Positions 52,480 to 61,359 are shown, numbered from the stretch's first letter. The stretch: 64,000 nucleotides of DNA from Hyphomicrobiales bacterium (GCA_900473205.1 UCLB01000020.1:243178-307177), one strand, 5' to 3'. A program made the numbers and translations. Notes: generated from the letters alone by a model not told the origin.

Positions 52480-52971
52480 ATGCCAATTCGTTCTATCGTG
52501 CCCTATCCGCGTCCGGCACTTGCCTCGCATTGCGAGCCTGTGACCGAGTTCGGGCCTGAACTGGCGCAGCTAGCACAGGATCTGCTGGATACGATGCGCG
52601 CCGCCCCCGGTGTCGGCATCACGGCGGCCCATATCGGCGTGCTGCAACGCGTCTTCGTGCTGGAGCTTAAACCGGGTGACGTCAGAACCTACGTCAATCC
52701 CGAGATTTTGGAAGCCTCCACTGAGACCTTGCGCCACGTCGAAGGCAGCGTGTCCATGCCGGGCTTTACCGAAGAAGTGGAGCGCCCGTCCAAAGTGACG
52801 CTGCGCTTTCAGGATATCACCGGCCAGTGGCACGAGGAACAGACGGAAGGCTTTCACGCCATCTGCATCCAGCATGAAATCGACCAGTTGAACGGCATGT
52901 TCTGGCTGAAGCGCCTATCTAAGCTGAAGCGTGACCGGCTGGTGAAAAAATGGGAAAAGGCGCAGCGCTGA
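52480..52971 (+). CDS. Peptide deformylase-like protein with degenerate active site
   Basis: A 163-residue protein with the full deformylase fold pattern but altered catalytic motifs. Motif 1 is GVGITAAHIG (His51 where the usual GxGLAAxQ has Gln). Motif 2 is EGSVSMPG (Ser90 in place of the metal-ligand Cys of EGCLS). Motif 3 is QHEIDQLNG (Gln136 in place of the second His of HExxH), although the Glu and first His remain. With two of three metal ligands lost it is unlikely to be a normal deformylase. Third gene of a probable operon with the FdhF/YdeP protein. It is convergent with the OsmC gene, with no gap between stops. Confidence 0.88.
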   Translation: MPIRSIVPYPRPALASHCEPVTEFGPELAQLAQDLLDTMRAAPGVGITAAHIGVLQRVFVLELKPGDVRTYVNPEILEASTETLRHVEGSVSMPGFTEEVERPSKVTLRFQDITGQWHEEQTEGFHAICIQHEIDQLNGMFWLKRLSKLKRDRLVKKWEKAQR

Positions 52972-53394
52972 TCAGTCGACCGAGAGCTTGAACGCAGCAT
53001 CCCCACGCAGCGTGTTGCTGACGGTGCAAATCTCCTCGGCCTGATGCGCGATGGCCTCTCTCGTTTCCGCATCGAAATCGCCGGTGATCTTCAGGCGCAT
53101 ATCGAAATGCGTGATCCGCGCTGGCTCACCCTCGGACTTCTCGCCGGTCACGCGCGCTTCCACGCTTTCGAAACGATCCAGTACGCCCATACGGCTGGCA
53201 GCGATGCGTGCGCTGAGCACCAAACATGCGGCGAGCGAAGAATAGAGCAGGTCCAGCGGGTTGAAGCCGGGCTCGGACGCAGCAGTGACAACGGCGAGCG
53301 CACCGCCTGTCGGCGTTCCAATCTGCGGATGGCCGTTGCGCCCAAGTGTTGCCGTGGCACCAGTCTCGCGCTTTTTCACCCTGAGTTCGCTCAT
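52972..53394 (-). CDS. OsmC family protein
   Basis: A 140-residue protein of the OsmC/Ohr family of thiol-dependent peroxidases. The two cysteines of the family are present in SSLAACLVLSAR and EEICTVSNTLRG, with a glycine-rich N-terminal strand region (GATATLGRNGHPQIG) and PLDLLYSSL. This spacing matches the OsmC/YhfA-like branch more than Ohr. Its reductant and peroxide are unknown. The ATG at 53392-53394 is used. Convergent with the deformylase-like gene. Confidence 0.88.
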   Translation of the reverse strand: MSELRVKKRETGATATLGRNGHPQIGTPTGGALAVVTAASEPGFNPLDLLYSSLAACLVLSARIAASRMGVLDRFESVEARVTGEKSEGEPARITHFDMRLKITGDFDAETREAIAHQAEEICTVSNTLRGDAAFKLSVD

Positions 53395-53522
53395 ACCAAT
53401 GTCCTTAATTTCGAATTTTCAAAAATTACATTTTGCACAATGGAACCAAAAGACAAGCTTGCGCTTTTACTCACGGAACGGTGATCGACCGTTACAGATT
53501 TATAAAATAGGAGCTGGGACAT

Positions 53523-53690
53523 ATGGCTACAGGCGCACTCGTTAGTATTCTGATCACATTTCTGGTCATCGTACTCATTCTTTGGCTGATCAACCGCTTG
53601 CCTGTCGCTGGCAGCGCAAAGCAGATTGCTCAGATCATCGTTATCATCATCGGTATTATTTCGCTGCTGAAGTATCTCGCAGTCTTTTAA
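53523..53690 (+). CDS. Small two-helix membrane protein (55 aa, Thivi_2564-like)
   Basis: A 55-residue protein, too short for routine calling, found by reading the gap between the OsmC and TolB-like genes. MATGALVSILITFLVIVLIL forms a first helix, WLINRLPVAGSAKQIAQ a short loop, and IIVIIIGIISLLKYL a second helix. AGGAG lies 10 nt before the ATG and a strong terminator begins 20 bp after the stop, so it is a complete transcription unit. It resembles the short Thivi_2564-type membrane proteins; function unknown. Confidence 0.85.
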   Translation: MATGALVSILITFLVIVLILWLINRLPVAGSAKQIAQIIVIIIGIISLLKYLAVF

Positions 53691-53709
53691 TTAACCGGAC
53701 ATAGACATC

Positions 53710-53748
53710 AAAAAGCCCGACCGATTTCAAATCGCGGTCGGGCTTTTT
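53710..53748. terminator. Strong bidirectional terminator
   Basis: A perfect 14-bp stem AAAAAGCCCGACCG/CGGTCGGGCTTTTT with an 11-nt loop lies between the 55-aa gene and the convergent TolB-like gene (stop at 53758). Confidence 0.9.
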
Positions 53749-53757
53749 GTATGTGAA

Positions 53758-54585
53758 TCAGGCCGGGAAATATCTGACATAAGCAAACTCATCACCGCCA
53801 GGTGACCAGTTGGGTGAATTCATCGTTCCCTGCCCGCCGAACAAATCGAACAGCGTTTCCACATTGCCGCCATCCGTATCCATCATGCGCACACGCACAT
53901 TCAGATCACGCGGATGATCGAAAACATCGGCGTCATAGGAAACGAAGACAACCTTGTCACCTCTTGGTGACGGATGCGGAAACCAGTCGCCGTACTGGCT
54001 ATCCGTCACGCGCTCGACAGCGGAGCCATCTATCCGCACCCGCCAGATCTGCATCTGCCCCGTGCGGCTGGAATTGAAATAAATCCATTGCCCATCTACA
54101 GAGTAATCCGGTCCGTCATTGCGCCCCTCGCCATGGGTCAGTCGCGTTTCGGTCGCCGTTTCGACGTCCATCGAATAGATATCGAAGACCTGATCGCGAA
54201 TGCCGCAATAGGCAAAGCTTTTGCCATCGGGAGACCAGCCATGCCAGTAGGACGGCAGATTATGCGTCATCAGCTTGGGCGAACCACCGGCAGACGGCAG
54301 AAGATAAATCGTGCTTTTGCCAAACTCCACCTTGTCGGAAATCGCGTAAAGCGAACCATCCGGCGAGATTCCGTGGTCGTTGTTGCACTCGCTGGCAAAG
54401 CCGGTATCGACCTTCTCGATTGCTGCATCACCATCCAGCGACAGACGGTACAACAGGCCTTCGCTGTTCAGCAAAAGATACGACCCATCCGGCGACCAAT
54501 TGGGTGCCTCGAACAGTTCCGGCGTTTGCCAGACAACCCGGTTCTCCCGGGTGCGAATGTTGAAGATTTCAACGGAACTGCGCAT
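53758..54585 (-). CDS. TolB-like beta-propeller (PD40 repeat) protein
   Basis: A 275-residue protein built of PD40 repeats: APNWSPDGSYLLLNSEG, HGISPDGSLYAIS, HGWSPDGKSFAYCG, GPDYSVDGQWIYFNSSRTG, HPSPRGDKVVFVS and SPNWSPGGDEFAYV, which give a six-bladed propeller. It has no signal peptide, unlike TolB of the Tol-Pal system, so it is probably cytoplasmic. Function unknown. ATG 54583-54585 follows GGAGG; a GTG 12 nt upstream overlaps that ribosome-binding site and is rejected. Confidence 0.82.
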   Translation of the reverse strand: MRSSVEIFNIRTRENRVVWQTPELFEAPNWSPDGSYLLLNSEGLLYRLSLDGDAAIEKVDTGFASECNNDHGISPDGSLYAISDKVEFGKSTIYLLPSAGGSPKLMTHNLPSYWHGWSPDGKSFAYCGIRDQVFDIYSMDVETATETRLTHGEGRNDGPDYSVDGQWIYFNSSRTGQMQIWRVRIDGSAVERVTDSQYGDWFPHPSPRGDKVVFVSYDADVFDHPRDLNVRVRMMDTDGGNVETLFDLFGGQGTMNSPNWSPGGDEFAYVRYFPA

Positions 54586-54770
54586 CGTACCTCCCACTGT
54601 ATTTCAAATCCTGACAGGCTGAGAACCATATTTCGTTTGCATCAGCCAAGACCGTGGCTATGATCCTATTGTCGTAGGCACCGTCCTGCAAATTTAAAAA
54701 CGGAAGACAGCAGCGTTGCGGCACCGCCCGTATTCTCTGAACTGGCTTTTCCCAATATTGAGGTCTCGCG

Positions 54771-55148
54771 ATGACGACCATCGCTGATCAAGCCATTCGG
54801 TTTGGCCGAGTGGCGCCGATGCTTCCCGTCAAGGACATCCAAAAAGCCCAGGATTTTTATGCCAAGGTGCTTGGCTTTAAAAAGACTTTTGAGAACGGAG
54901 ATCCAGTGGGTTTCATGATCTTGAAGCGGGATGATGCCGAGCTGCATCTGACATTGCAGCCGACTTACAAATCCCCGCCGTTCAATATCGCGCACATGCT
55001 GGTGAGCAATGTGGATGAACTCCACCGCCTTTGCAGCGACTACGGACTACGGATCATCAAAAGGCTGGAAAACAAGGACTACGGCCTGCGCGCGTTCGTT
55101 TTCGAAGACCCGGACGGTAACCGGATCGATGTAGGCCAAGTCATCTAG
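54771..55148 (+). CDS. VOC family (glyoxalase/bleomycin resistance-like) protein
   Basis: A 125-residue protein with the single-module pattern RVAPMLPVKDIQKAQDFYAKVLGF, then HLTLQPTYK, IAHMLVSNVDELHRLC and the closing GLRAFVFEDPDGNRIDVGQ. The metal-ligand-type glutamate near the end is replaced by Asp in this closing motif, so it may be a binding protein rather than an enzyme. It stands alone, with its own terminator 8 bp after the stop, and is divergent from the TolB-like gene. Confidence 0.85.
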   Translation: MTTIADQAIRFGRVAPMLPVKDIQKAQDFYAKVLGFKKTFENGDPVGFMILKRDDAELHLTLQPTYKSPPFNIAHMLVSNVDELHRLCSDYGLRIIKRLENKDYGLRAFVFEDPDGNRIDVGQVI

Positions 55149-55156
55149 GCGTGCAG

Positions 55157-55184
55157 GCGGCGCGGTCTATTCCGCGCCGCTTTT
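55157..55184 (+). terminator. Terminator after the VOC gene
   Basis: Perfect 9-bp stem GCGGCGCGG/CCGCGCCGC with loop TCTATT and a TTTT tail, between the convergent stops at 55148 and 55189. Confidence 0.85.
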
Positions 55185-55188
55185 CCCT

Positions 55189-56868
55189 CTACCGATCCCT
55201 GAAGCGGTTGGTGATCGGATAGCGGCGGTCACGACCGAAATTCTTCTTGGTTATCTTCACGCCCGGCGCGGATTGGCGGCGCTTGTATTCTGCGAGATAG
55301 AGAAGATGCTCGATGCGGTGCACGGTGGCGATATCGTGGCCGCGTGCGACGATCTCTTCCACCGACATTTCCAGCTCCACGAGGCATTCCAGAATATCGT
55401 CCAGATTGGGGTATGGCGGCAGCGAATCCTGGTCGGTCTGGTTGGGGCGTAGTTCTGCGGATGGTGCCTTGGAGATGATGTTGGCGGGGATGACTTCGCC
55501 TGAGGGACCGAGCGCCGTTGGCGGCACATGACCGTTGCGCCATTTTGAAATGGCGTAGACCTGCATTTTGTAGAGGTCCTTGATGGGATTGAAGCCGCCG
55601 TTCATGTCGCCATACAGCGTGGCGTAACCGACAGACATTTCCGACTTGTTGCCTGTGGTCACCACCATGGAGCCGAACTTGTTGGAGATGGCCATGAGAA
55701 TGGTGCCACGGGCTCGGCTTTGCAGGTTTTCTTCGGTGATACCCTCTTCGGTGCCTTCGAAAAGCTCCGAAAGCGCAGTCATGAAGCCATCCACCGGCTC
55801 GGCGATCGGCACGATGTCATAGCGGCAGCCAAGCGCCTTGGCGCAGTCCGCCGCATCCTTGAGCGATTCTTCGGAGGTATAGCGGTAGGGGAGCATGATG
55901 CAGCGTACCCGCTCTTCGCCCAACGCATCCACCGCGATTGCCGCGCAGATCGCCGAATCGATACCGCCGGAAAGGCCGAGCACCACGCTCTTGAAACCGT
56001 TCTTGTTCACATAATCGCGAAAGCCCAGCATGCAGGCGCGGTAATCCGCCTCCTCGCCTTCAGGGATTTGCGAAAACGGGCCTTCGCTGCAATGCCAGCC
56101 CTTTTCCGTGCGCTTCCAATCCGTGACCGAAAGTGTCGCCTCGAACTGGCTCATCTGGAACGCCAGCGTCTTGTCCGCGTTGAAGGCGAAGCTTGCGCCG
56201 TCGAATACAAGCTCGTCCTGACCGCCGACCTGATTGGCGAAGACCAGCGGCAGGCCGCTTTCGATGACCTGACGCAAGGCCACCTGATGGCGCACATCCA
56301 CCTTGCCGCGATAATAGGGCGAACCGTTCGGCACCAGCAGGATTTCCGCACCGCTCTCGGCCAAAGTTTCGCAGACGCCAAGGTCGTTCCAGATTTCCTC
56401 GCAGATGGGAATGCCGATGCGAACACCCCTAAAATTATAGGGGCCGGAAATCGAGCCTTCGCTAAAGACGCGCTTTTCATCGAACTCGCCGTAGTTCGGC
56501 AGATCCACCTTGTCACGCAGCGCAACGATCTTGCCGCCATCCAGCAGCGCGACCGAGTTGTGCCGCCCCGTTTCGCCCTGACGTGGGAAGCCGATAATAA
56601 CACCGGGACCACCATCCGCAGTTTCCGCCGCTAGCTCTTCCACCGCCCTAAGGCAAGACTTCAGGAAGGATGGCTTCAAAACCAAATCTTCCGGCGGGTA
56701 ACCGGAGATGAAAAGCTCCGTAAGAAGCAGCAAATCCGCACCTTGTGATGCGGCATCGGCACGCGCTTCGCGGGCCTTGGCAAGGTTGCCCGCAACGTCG
56801 CCGACGGTGGGATTGAACTGCCCGACGGCAATTCGCAAAACATTGGGATTGGTGTGTACTTGGCTCAT
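55189..56868 (-). CDS. nadE: Glutamine-dependent NAD+ synthetase
   Basis: Makes NAD+ from nicotinate adenine dinucleotide, with ammonia drawn from glutamine. The 559-residue protein has an N-terminal nitrilase-type amidase with the Glu-Lys-Cys triad in LLLTELFISGYPPEDL, LRDKVDLPNYGEFDE and GIPICEEIW. The C-terminal synthetase has the P-loop LGLSGGIDSAICAAIA and later VVTTGNKSEMSVGYATLYGD (in parts). The two domains in one chain mark the glutamine-dependent type. The start is MSQVHTN (ATG 56866-56868); an ATG 9 nt upstream is possible. A TGTCA repeat at 57019-57051 lies upstream. Confidence 0.97.
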   Translation of the reverse strand: MSQVHTNPNVLRIAVGQFNPTVGDVAGNLAKAREARADAASQGADLLLLTELFISGYPPEDLVLKPSFLKSCLRAVEELAAETADGGPGVIIGFPRQGETGRHNSVALLDGGKIVALRDKVDLPNYGEFDEKRVFSEGSISGPYNFRGVRIGIPICEEIWNDLGVCETLAESGAEILLVPNGSPYYRGKVDVRHQVALRQVIESGLPLVFANQVGGQDELVFDGASFAFNADKTLAFQMSQFEATLSVTDWKRTEKGWHCSEGPFSQIPEGEEADYRACMLGFRDYVNKNGFKSVVLGLSGGIDSAICAAIAVDALGEERVRCIMLPYRYTSEESLKDAADCAKALGCRYDIVPIAEPVDGFMTALSELFEGTEEGITEENLQSRARGTILMAISNKFGSMVVTTGNKSEMSVGYATLYGDMNGGFNPIKDLYKMQVYAISKWRNGHVPPTALGPSGEVIPANIISKAPSAELRPNQTDQDSLPPYPNLDDILECLVELEMSVEEIVARGHDIATVHRIEHLLYLAEYKRRQSAPGVKITKKNFGRDRRYPITNRFRDR

Positions 56869-57018
56869 GACTCTCATTTACCGTGGCTCTGCACGCCGCG
56901 CAACGCAAGCCTTTAAACTGGCATAAAAAATGGCGATCCGCAGCGTGCAATGCGCCTCACGCAAAGGTTATTCCCGCCGCTTGTGGATTCTGCAGAGTTC
57001 ATGTCGCATTCACCCCGC

Positions 57019-57051
57019 TTATGTGACAGTTACATGACACTTTCATGACGC
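57019..57051 (-). promoter_or_regulatory. Three 11-bp TGTCA-type direct repeats (Pho-box-like)
   Basis: On the minus strand the units are GCGTCATGAAA, GTGTCATGTAA and CTGTCACATAA, directly adjacent. Seven-base TGTCA(T/C)-type blocks with 4-bp spacers match the PhoB box form CTGTCAT-N4-CTGTCAT. The repeats end 53 bp before the OpgB-like start and about 150 bp before nadE. Confidence 0.5.
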
Positions 57052-57103
57052 CTGATTCACGGGCACATCACAGACTGCCGGAGTTGAAATATTGAGGAAT
57101 TCG

Positions 57104-59026
57104 GTGCCCAAAACAACGGTTGCCGAAAGGATGAAGCTCGTCCTTTCAAAGCCATTGACGCGGAACCCAGACAGAGTTGCAGGCGACGTCCATCCGTTGC
57201 TCAATCTCACGCTTGCAGCCCTGCTTTTGATTGTTTGCATGGAGTGGATTGCGCGCGGTTCTCTTCATGATGTCGGCACGTTCCTGGCATCTCCGGCTCG
57301 CCCCGGCTTTACTACGCTGGCCGCCGTGGTGCTCTGCCTTATGGCGCTCGATGCGCTGTTCGGCAGACATTATCAGTCGCTGCTGATCGCCGCCCCGCTT
57401 CTGCTGGTTACGGCATTTATGTCGCATCAGAAGCAGCTTTATCTTTCCGACCCGCTCTACCCATCCGATCTGCTGTTTGGACGTCAAATCCTGCAGCTTC
57501 TGCCAGCGATGCTGAAAGCACAGCCGTTTACCGCACTCGCTCTTGTCATCGGCCTCGTGCTGGCCGTTGCAGCTGGTGTGATGATGTGGCGTTTCGTCCG
57601 CAGCCACACACCGGTTATGCCTTTCAAGGCACGCATCTGGCGGCTTACGCTCGCTGTGCCGCTGCTGGCGGGACTTGGCTCGCTGATGGAATATTCGAAC
57701 CACTCCTGGGTGCGGGACCGGCTCAACATCATTCCTATGATGTGGGATCAGAAGGAAAACTACCGTCACAACGGTTTCCTGATGGCTTTCGCCTTCAACA
57801 TTCCCATGGCGAATGTCACGGCACCCGCAGGTTACGGCGAAAACACCATTGCGGATATCGCCTCGGACGGCTCGGCTTTTGCCGTCAACCACAGCACGCG
57901 GCCTGATGTCATCATGATCATGAGCGAATCGCTGTGGGACCCGACGCGGCTTTCCAATGTCTCGTTCTCGCAAGACCCGATGCCAACCATTCGCAGCCGG
58001 CAATCCGGCCACGTCTTCTCACCCGAGTTCGGCGGCATGACGGCCAATGTGGAATTCGAAGCGCTGACTGGTTTTTCCAACGCCTTCCTTCCCTATGGCA
58101 GCATTCCCTATCAGCAATATGTGCGCCAGCCCGTGCCTTCGCTCGCCACCTTCTTCCGGGGTGAAGGCTATTCCGCCATGGCCATGCACCCGTTTCAGGA
58201 CTGGTTCTGGAACCGCCGCGAGGTCTATAAATCCTTCGGTTTTGAGGAATTCCGCTCGGAAGAAACGCTGCCGCCGATGGAAAAGCGCGGCATCTTCGCC
58301 TCTGACGAAGCGCTCACATCGGAAATCATGCAGGCGGTGGATGCGGTGGACAATCCGCTCTTCCTCTTCGCTGTCACCCTTCAGGGACACGGCCCCTATG
58401 AGCCGAACCGCTACGTCAACAACTCGGTCTCCATCAACGGTCCGCTTTCGAATAGTGCAACTGAGGCGCTCACCACCTATGCGCAGGGCGTGGCAGAAGC
58501 CGATGAAAGCTTTGCCCGCCTGATCGAATGGGCGAAGAAGCGTGAGCGTGACACGGTCATCGTCCTGTTCGGGGACCATCTGCCACCGCTGGGCCAGGTC
58601 TATGTCGAAAGCGGCTATATGCCCGGCATGGTCGCCACCCGCCGTGCGCCCTTGGAAACGATGAGACAGGAGCATGAAACGCCGCTGGTCGTCTGGTCAT
58701 CCAAGACCGGCCTGCATAACCGGATCGGCACGATCAGCCCGGCTCTGCTGCCCTATCATGTGCTGAAAACCGCAGGTTTCGACGATCCGTTCTATACCGG
58801 CATCCTTGGCAAGGTTCAGTCCTCATACTCAGTCATCGATCGGCATATGTTGGTGGAAAAAGACGGCTCGGCTGTGCCGGACTGGGCAACAGCGCCAGAG
58901 GAAATTCCTTCGGTGATAAATGAATATCGTCAACTGCAATTCGACATGATGTTCGGCAAGCAGTTTGGCAAAGAACGCTTCTTCCCCGGCTTCAGCTGGA
59001 TCAATGCCGCCCAGCCATCGAGCTGA
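57104..59026 (+). CDS. LTA synthase/OpgB-like sulfatase-fold membrane enzyme
   Basis: A 640-residue protein with five predicted N-terminal membrane helices and a large periplasmic alkaline-phosphatase/sulfatase-fold domain. Motifs are DVIMIMSESLWDPT (metal Glu), GGMTANVEFEALTG around the expected catalytic threonine, LQGHGPYEP, and VLFGDHLPPLG (metal Asp-His). Relatives move phosphoglycerol from phosphatidylglycerol to glucans (OpgB) or lipoteichoic acid; in rhizobia the cyclic beta-glucan is a candidate acceptor, which is inference. The GTG at 57104 has GAGG 6 nt upstream; a TTG at 57092 and an ATG at 57131 are alternatives. Confidence 0.85.
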   Translation: MPKTTVAERMKLVLSKPLTRNPDRVAGDVHPLLNLTLAALLLIVCMEWIARGSLHDVGTFLASPARPGFTTLAAVVLCLMALDALFGRHYQSLLIAAPLLLVTAFMSHQKQLYLSDPLYPSDLLFGRQILQLLPAMLKAQPFTALALVIGLVLAVAAGVMMWRFVRSHTPVMPFKARIWRLTLAVPLLAGLGSLMEYSNHSWVRDRLNIIPMMWDQKENYRHNGFLMAFAFNIPMANVTAPAGYGENTIADIASDGSAFAVNHSTRPDVIMIMSESLWDPTRLSNVSFSQDPMPTIRSRQSGHVFSPEFGGMTANVEFEALTGFSNAFLPYGSIPYQQYVRQPVPSLATFFRGEGYSAMAMHPFQDWFWNRREVYKSFGFEEFRSEETLPPMEKRGIFASDEALTSEIMQAVDAVDNPLFLFAVTLQGHGPYEPNRYVNNSVSINGPLSNSATEALTTYAQGVAEADESFARLIEWAKKRERDTVIVLFGDHLPPLGQVYVESGYMPGMVATRRAPLETMRQEHETPLVVWSSKTGLHNRIGTISPALLPYHVLKTAGFDDPFYTGILGKVQSSYSVIDRHMLVEKDGSAVPDWATAPEEIPSVINEYRQLQFDMMFGKQFGKERFFPGFSWINAAQPSS

Positions 59027-59145
59027 AAACCATGAAAACGCTGCCGATTTCATTTGAATTCGGCAGCCCTCCACGCTTATCTCTTCGGCAGTGTCGGAAC
59101 CCGTCCTCTCACGCGGTTCTGAGTCAGTTTGGCTGGAGACCAACG

Positions 59146-59685
59146 ATGTCCGCTATTCCCGATTACATCACCTCTCATTTCAGGCGCTCATCAAGAGACA
59201 TAGGCGAGGTGGAAAAGCACATTCTCGAAATGGCGCACCACAAGAAGCTGATCTCTACCAACACCAATGACGCCTTCTCGAAAGACTCGTCCGTTGGAGA
59301 GCGGCTGGCAGACAGCATCGCCCGCATCGGCGGCTCCTGGGGCTTCATCATCAGCTTCATGGTGTTTTTGGGCGTCTGGGCGGTGATCAATACCATCGTG
59401 CTGGCATCGAAAGCCTTCGACCCCTACCCCTTCGTCTTTCTCAACCTCATCCTTTCCATGCTGGCCGCCATTCAGGCACCCATCATCATGATGTCGCAGA
59501 ACCGGCAGGCCACGCGCGATCGCTTCGAGGCCGAGAAGGATTATGAGGTTAACCTCAAGTCCGAACTGGAGGTGCTGTCGTTGCATGAGAAGATCGATGT
59601 GAAGGTCTTGGCCGAACTGGCCGCGCTGCGGCAGGAAATCGCCAAGCTGCACCACAGGCGCGAAAGCGGCAACGAACTGCCGTAA
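59146..59685 (+). CDS. DUF1003 family membrane protein
   Basis: A 179-residue protein with the DUF1003 core: ADSIARIGGSWGFIISFMVFLGVWAVINT (in parts), FDPYPFVFLNLILSMLAAIQAPIIMMSQNRQ (in parts), then the coiled-coil RFEAEKDYEVNLKSELEVLSLHEKID (in parts). It has two membrane helices and a long cytoplasmic coiled coil. Function unknown. The ATG at 59146 follows CTGGAGACCAACG; the longer frame from 59032 is rejected. It is 119 bp downstream of the OpgB-like gene on the same strand. Confidence 0.9.
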   Translation: MSAIPDYITSHFRRSSRDIGEVEKHILEMAHHKKLISTNTNDAFSKDSSVGERLADSIARIGGSWGFIISFMVFLGVWAVINTIVLASKAFDPYPFVFLNLILSMLAAIQAPIIMMSQNRQATRDRFEAEKDYEVNLKSELEVLSLHEKIDVKVLAELAALRQEIAKLHHRRESGNELP

Positions 59686-59926
59686 GAATACAGCGGCAAC
59701 GCACAAATCCAATTATAGTCATTTTGCGCCTTTTTCTGCGCTGGTTACGAATCCGTCAGATTCTTCCGCTACAGATTGACGCGGGCATTTGTTGCATTGC
59801 ACTCTTGGTGCAGCGACGCGGGAATCACTTCCGTATCAGAATGGCATCACGCTTTTCCGAGCAGCGACGCCTCCGCGCTGGAACACATGTTTCCAGTAAT
59901 CGCAAATTCTGTTCCGAGGCTTTTTC

Positions 59927-61342
59927 ATGAACCAGTACGATCTCATTGTTGTCGGTAGCGGCCCCGCTGGCAGGCGCGCTGCCATTCAGGCTGCAAAGCT
60001 GGACAAAACTGTTCTGGTCATCGAGAAAGGCCGACGCGTCGGCGGTGTATCGGTTCACACTGGCACCATTCCCTCTAAAACCATGCGCGAAACAGCGCTC
60101 AACCTGTCCGGCTGGCGCGAGCGTGGCTTTTATGGCCGCTCCTACCGCGTCAAACAGGAAATCAGCGCCGAAGATCTCCGTCGCCGCCTGCTGATCACGC
60201 TCGACCATGAAGTCGATGTGCTGGAGCATCAGTTCGCCCGCAACCGCGTCACCCACATTCGCGGCAAGGCGACCTTCCTGACATCGGATACAATGGAAAT
60301 CACCAAGGATGATGGCGAGATCGTCGTCGTCAAGGGCAAGAGCATTCTGCTGGCCGTCGGCACTCGCCCCTTCCGCCCGGATTACATGCCGTTTGACGGC
60401 AAAACTGTCATCGACAGCGACGAGCTGCTGGAGCTGGAAAAGCTGCCGCGCTCCATGGTCGTCATCGGCGCAGGCGTTATCGGCATTGAATATGCGACGA
60501 TTTTCAGCGCGCTAGACACCGCCGTCACCCTCATCGATCCGAAGCCCACCATGCTGGATTTCATCGACAAGGAAATCGTCGAGGACTTCACCTACCAGCT
60601 GCGTGACCGCAACATGAAGCTGCTTCTGGGCCAGAAGGCGGAAAAGGTTGAGCATACAGCGGACGGAAAAGTCTCGCTCACGCTCGACAGCGGTCGCACG
60701 CTGACGACGGAAATGGTGCTGTTTGCAGCTGGCCGCATGGGTGCCACCGATTCGCTCAATCTGGCCGCTGCGGGTCTGGAAGCGGACAATCGTGGTCGTC
60801 TCTCCGTCAATCCGGAAACCTTCGAAACCTCAGTGCCCGGCATTTATGCCGCGGGCGACGTCATCGGCTTCCCAAGCCTTGCCTCCACCTCTATGGAGCA
60901 GGGGCGCATCGCCGCGCGTGTGGCCGTCGGTGCCATCGCCATGGAACCGCAGAAATATTTCCCTTACGGCATTTACGCCGTGCCGGAAATTTCCACCTGC
61001 GGCCTGACCGAAGAAGAGATGAAGGAGCGCGGCATTGCCTATGAATGCGGTATCGCCCGCTTCCGCGAAACATCGCGCGGCCACATCATGGGTCTCGATA
61101 CCGGCCTGCTGAAGCTGATCTTTTCACTGAAAACCCGTCGTCTTCTCGGCGTCCACATCGTCGGCGAAGGTGCGACCGAACTCGTCCATATCGGACAGGC
61201 GGTTCTCAACCTCAAAGGTACGGTCGAATATTTCGTTGAAAACACGTTCAACTATCCGACCCTTGCAGAAGCCTACAAGATTGCCGGTCTCGACGCCTGG
61301 AACCGCATGGGCGACATCAAGAACGAAAACGCCACCATCTGA
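59927..61342 (+). CDS. sthA: Si-specific NAD(P)+ transhydrogenase (soluble)
   Basis: A 471-residue FAD-dependent soluble transhydrogenase, which converts NADPH and NAD+ to NADP+ and NADH to rebalance cofactors. FAD binding is shown by VGSGPAGRRAAIQAAKL, NAD(P) binding by VIGAGVIGIEYATIF, and the second FAD block by YAAGDVIGFPSLAS. The disulfide region reads GGVSVHTGTIPSKTMRE with no cysteines, which excludes a lipoamide or mercuric reductase and fits SthA. The length matches E. coli SthA (466 aa). The ATG at 59927 follows CGAGGCTTTTTC. Confidence 0.93.
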   Translation: MNQYDLIVVGSGPAGRRAAIQAAKLDKTVLVIEKGRRVGGVSVHTGTIPSKTMRETALNLSGWRERGFYGRSYRVKQEISAEDLRRRLLITLDHEVDVLEHQFARNRVTHIRGKATFLTSDTMEITKDDGEIVVVKGKSILLAVGTRPFRPDYMPFDGKTVIDSDELLELEKLPRSMVVIGAGVIGIEYATIFSALDTAVTLIDPKPTMLDFIDKEIVEDFTYQLRDRNMKLLLGQKAEKVEHTADGKVSLTLDSGRTLTTEMVLFAAGRMGATDSLNLAAAGLEADNRGRLSVNPETFETSVPGIYAAGDVIGFPSLASTSMEQGRIAARVAVGAIAMEPQKYFPYGIYAVPEISTCGLTEEEMKERGIAYECGIARFRETSRGHIMGLDTGLLKLIFSLKTRRLLGVHIVGEGATELVHIGQAVLNLKGTVEYFVENTFNYPTLAEAYKIAGLDAWNRMGDIKNENATI

Positions 61343-61359
61343 TGAAGGCGTGAACGCCC

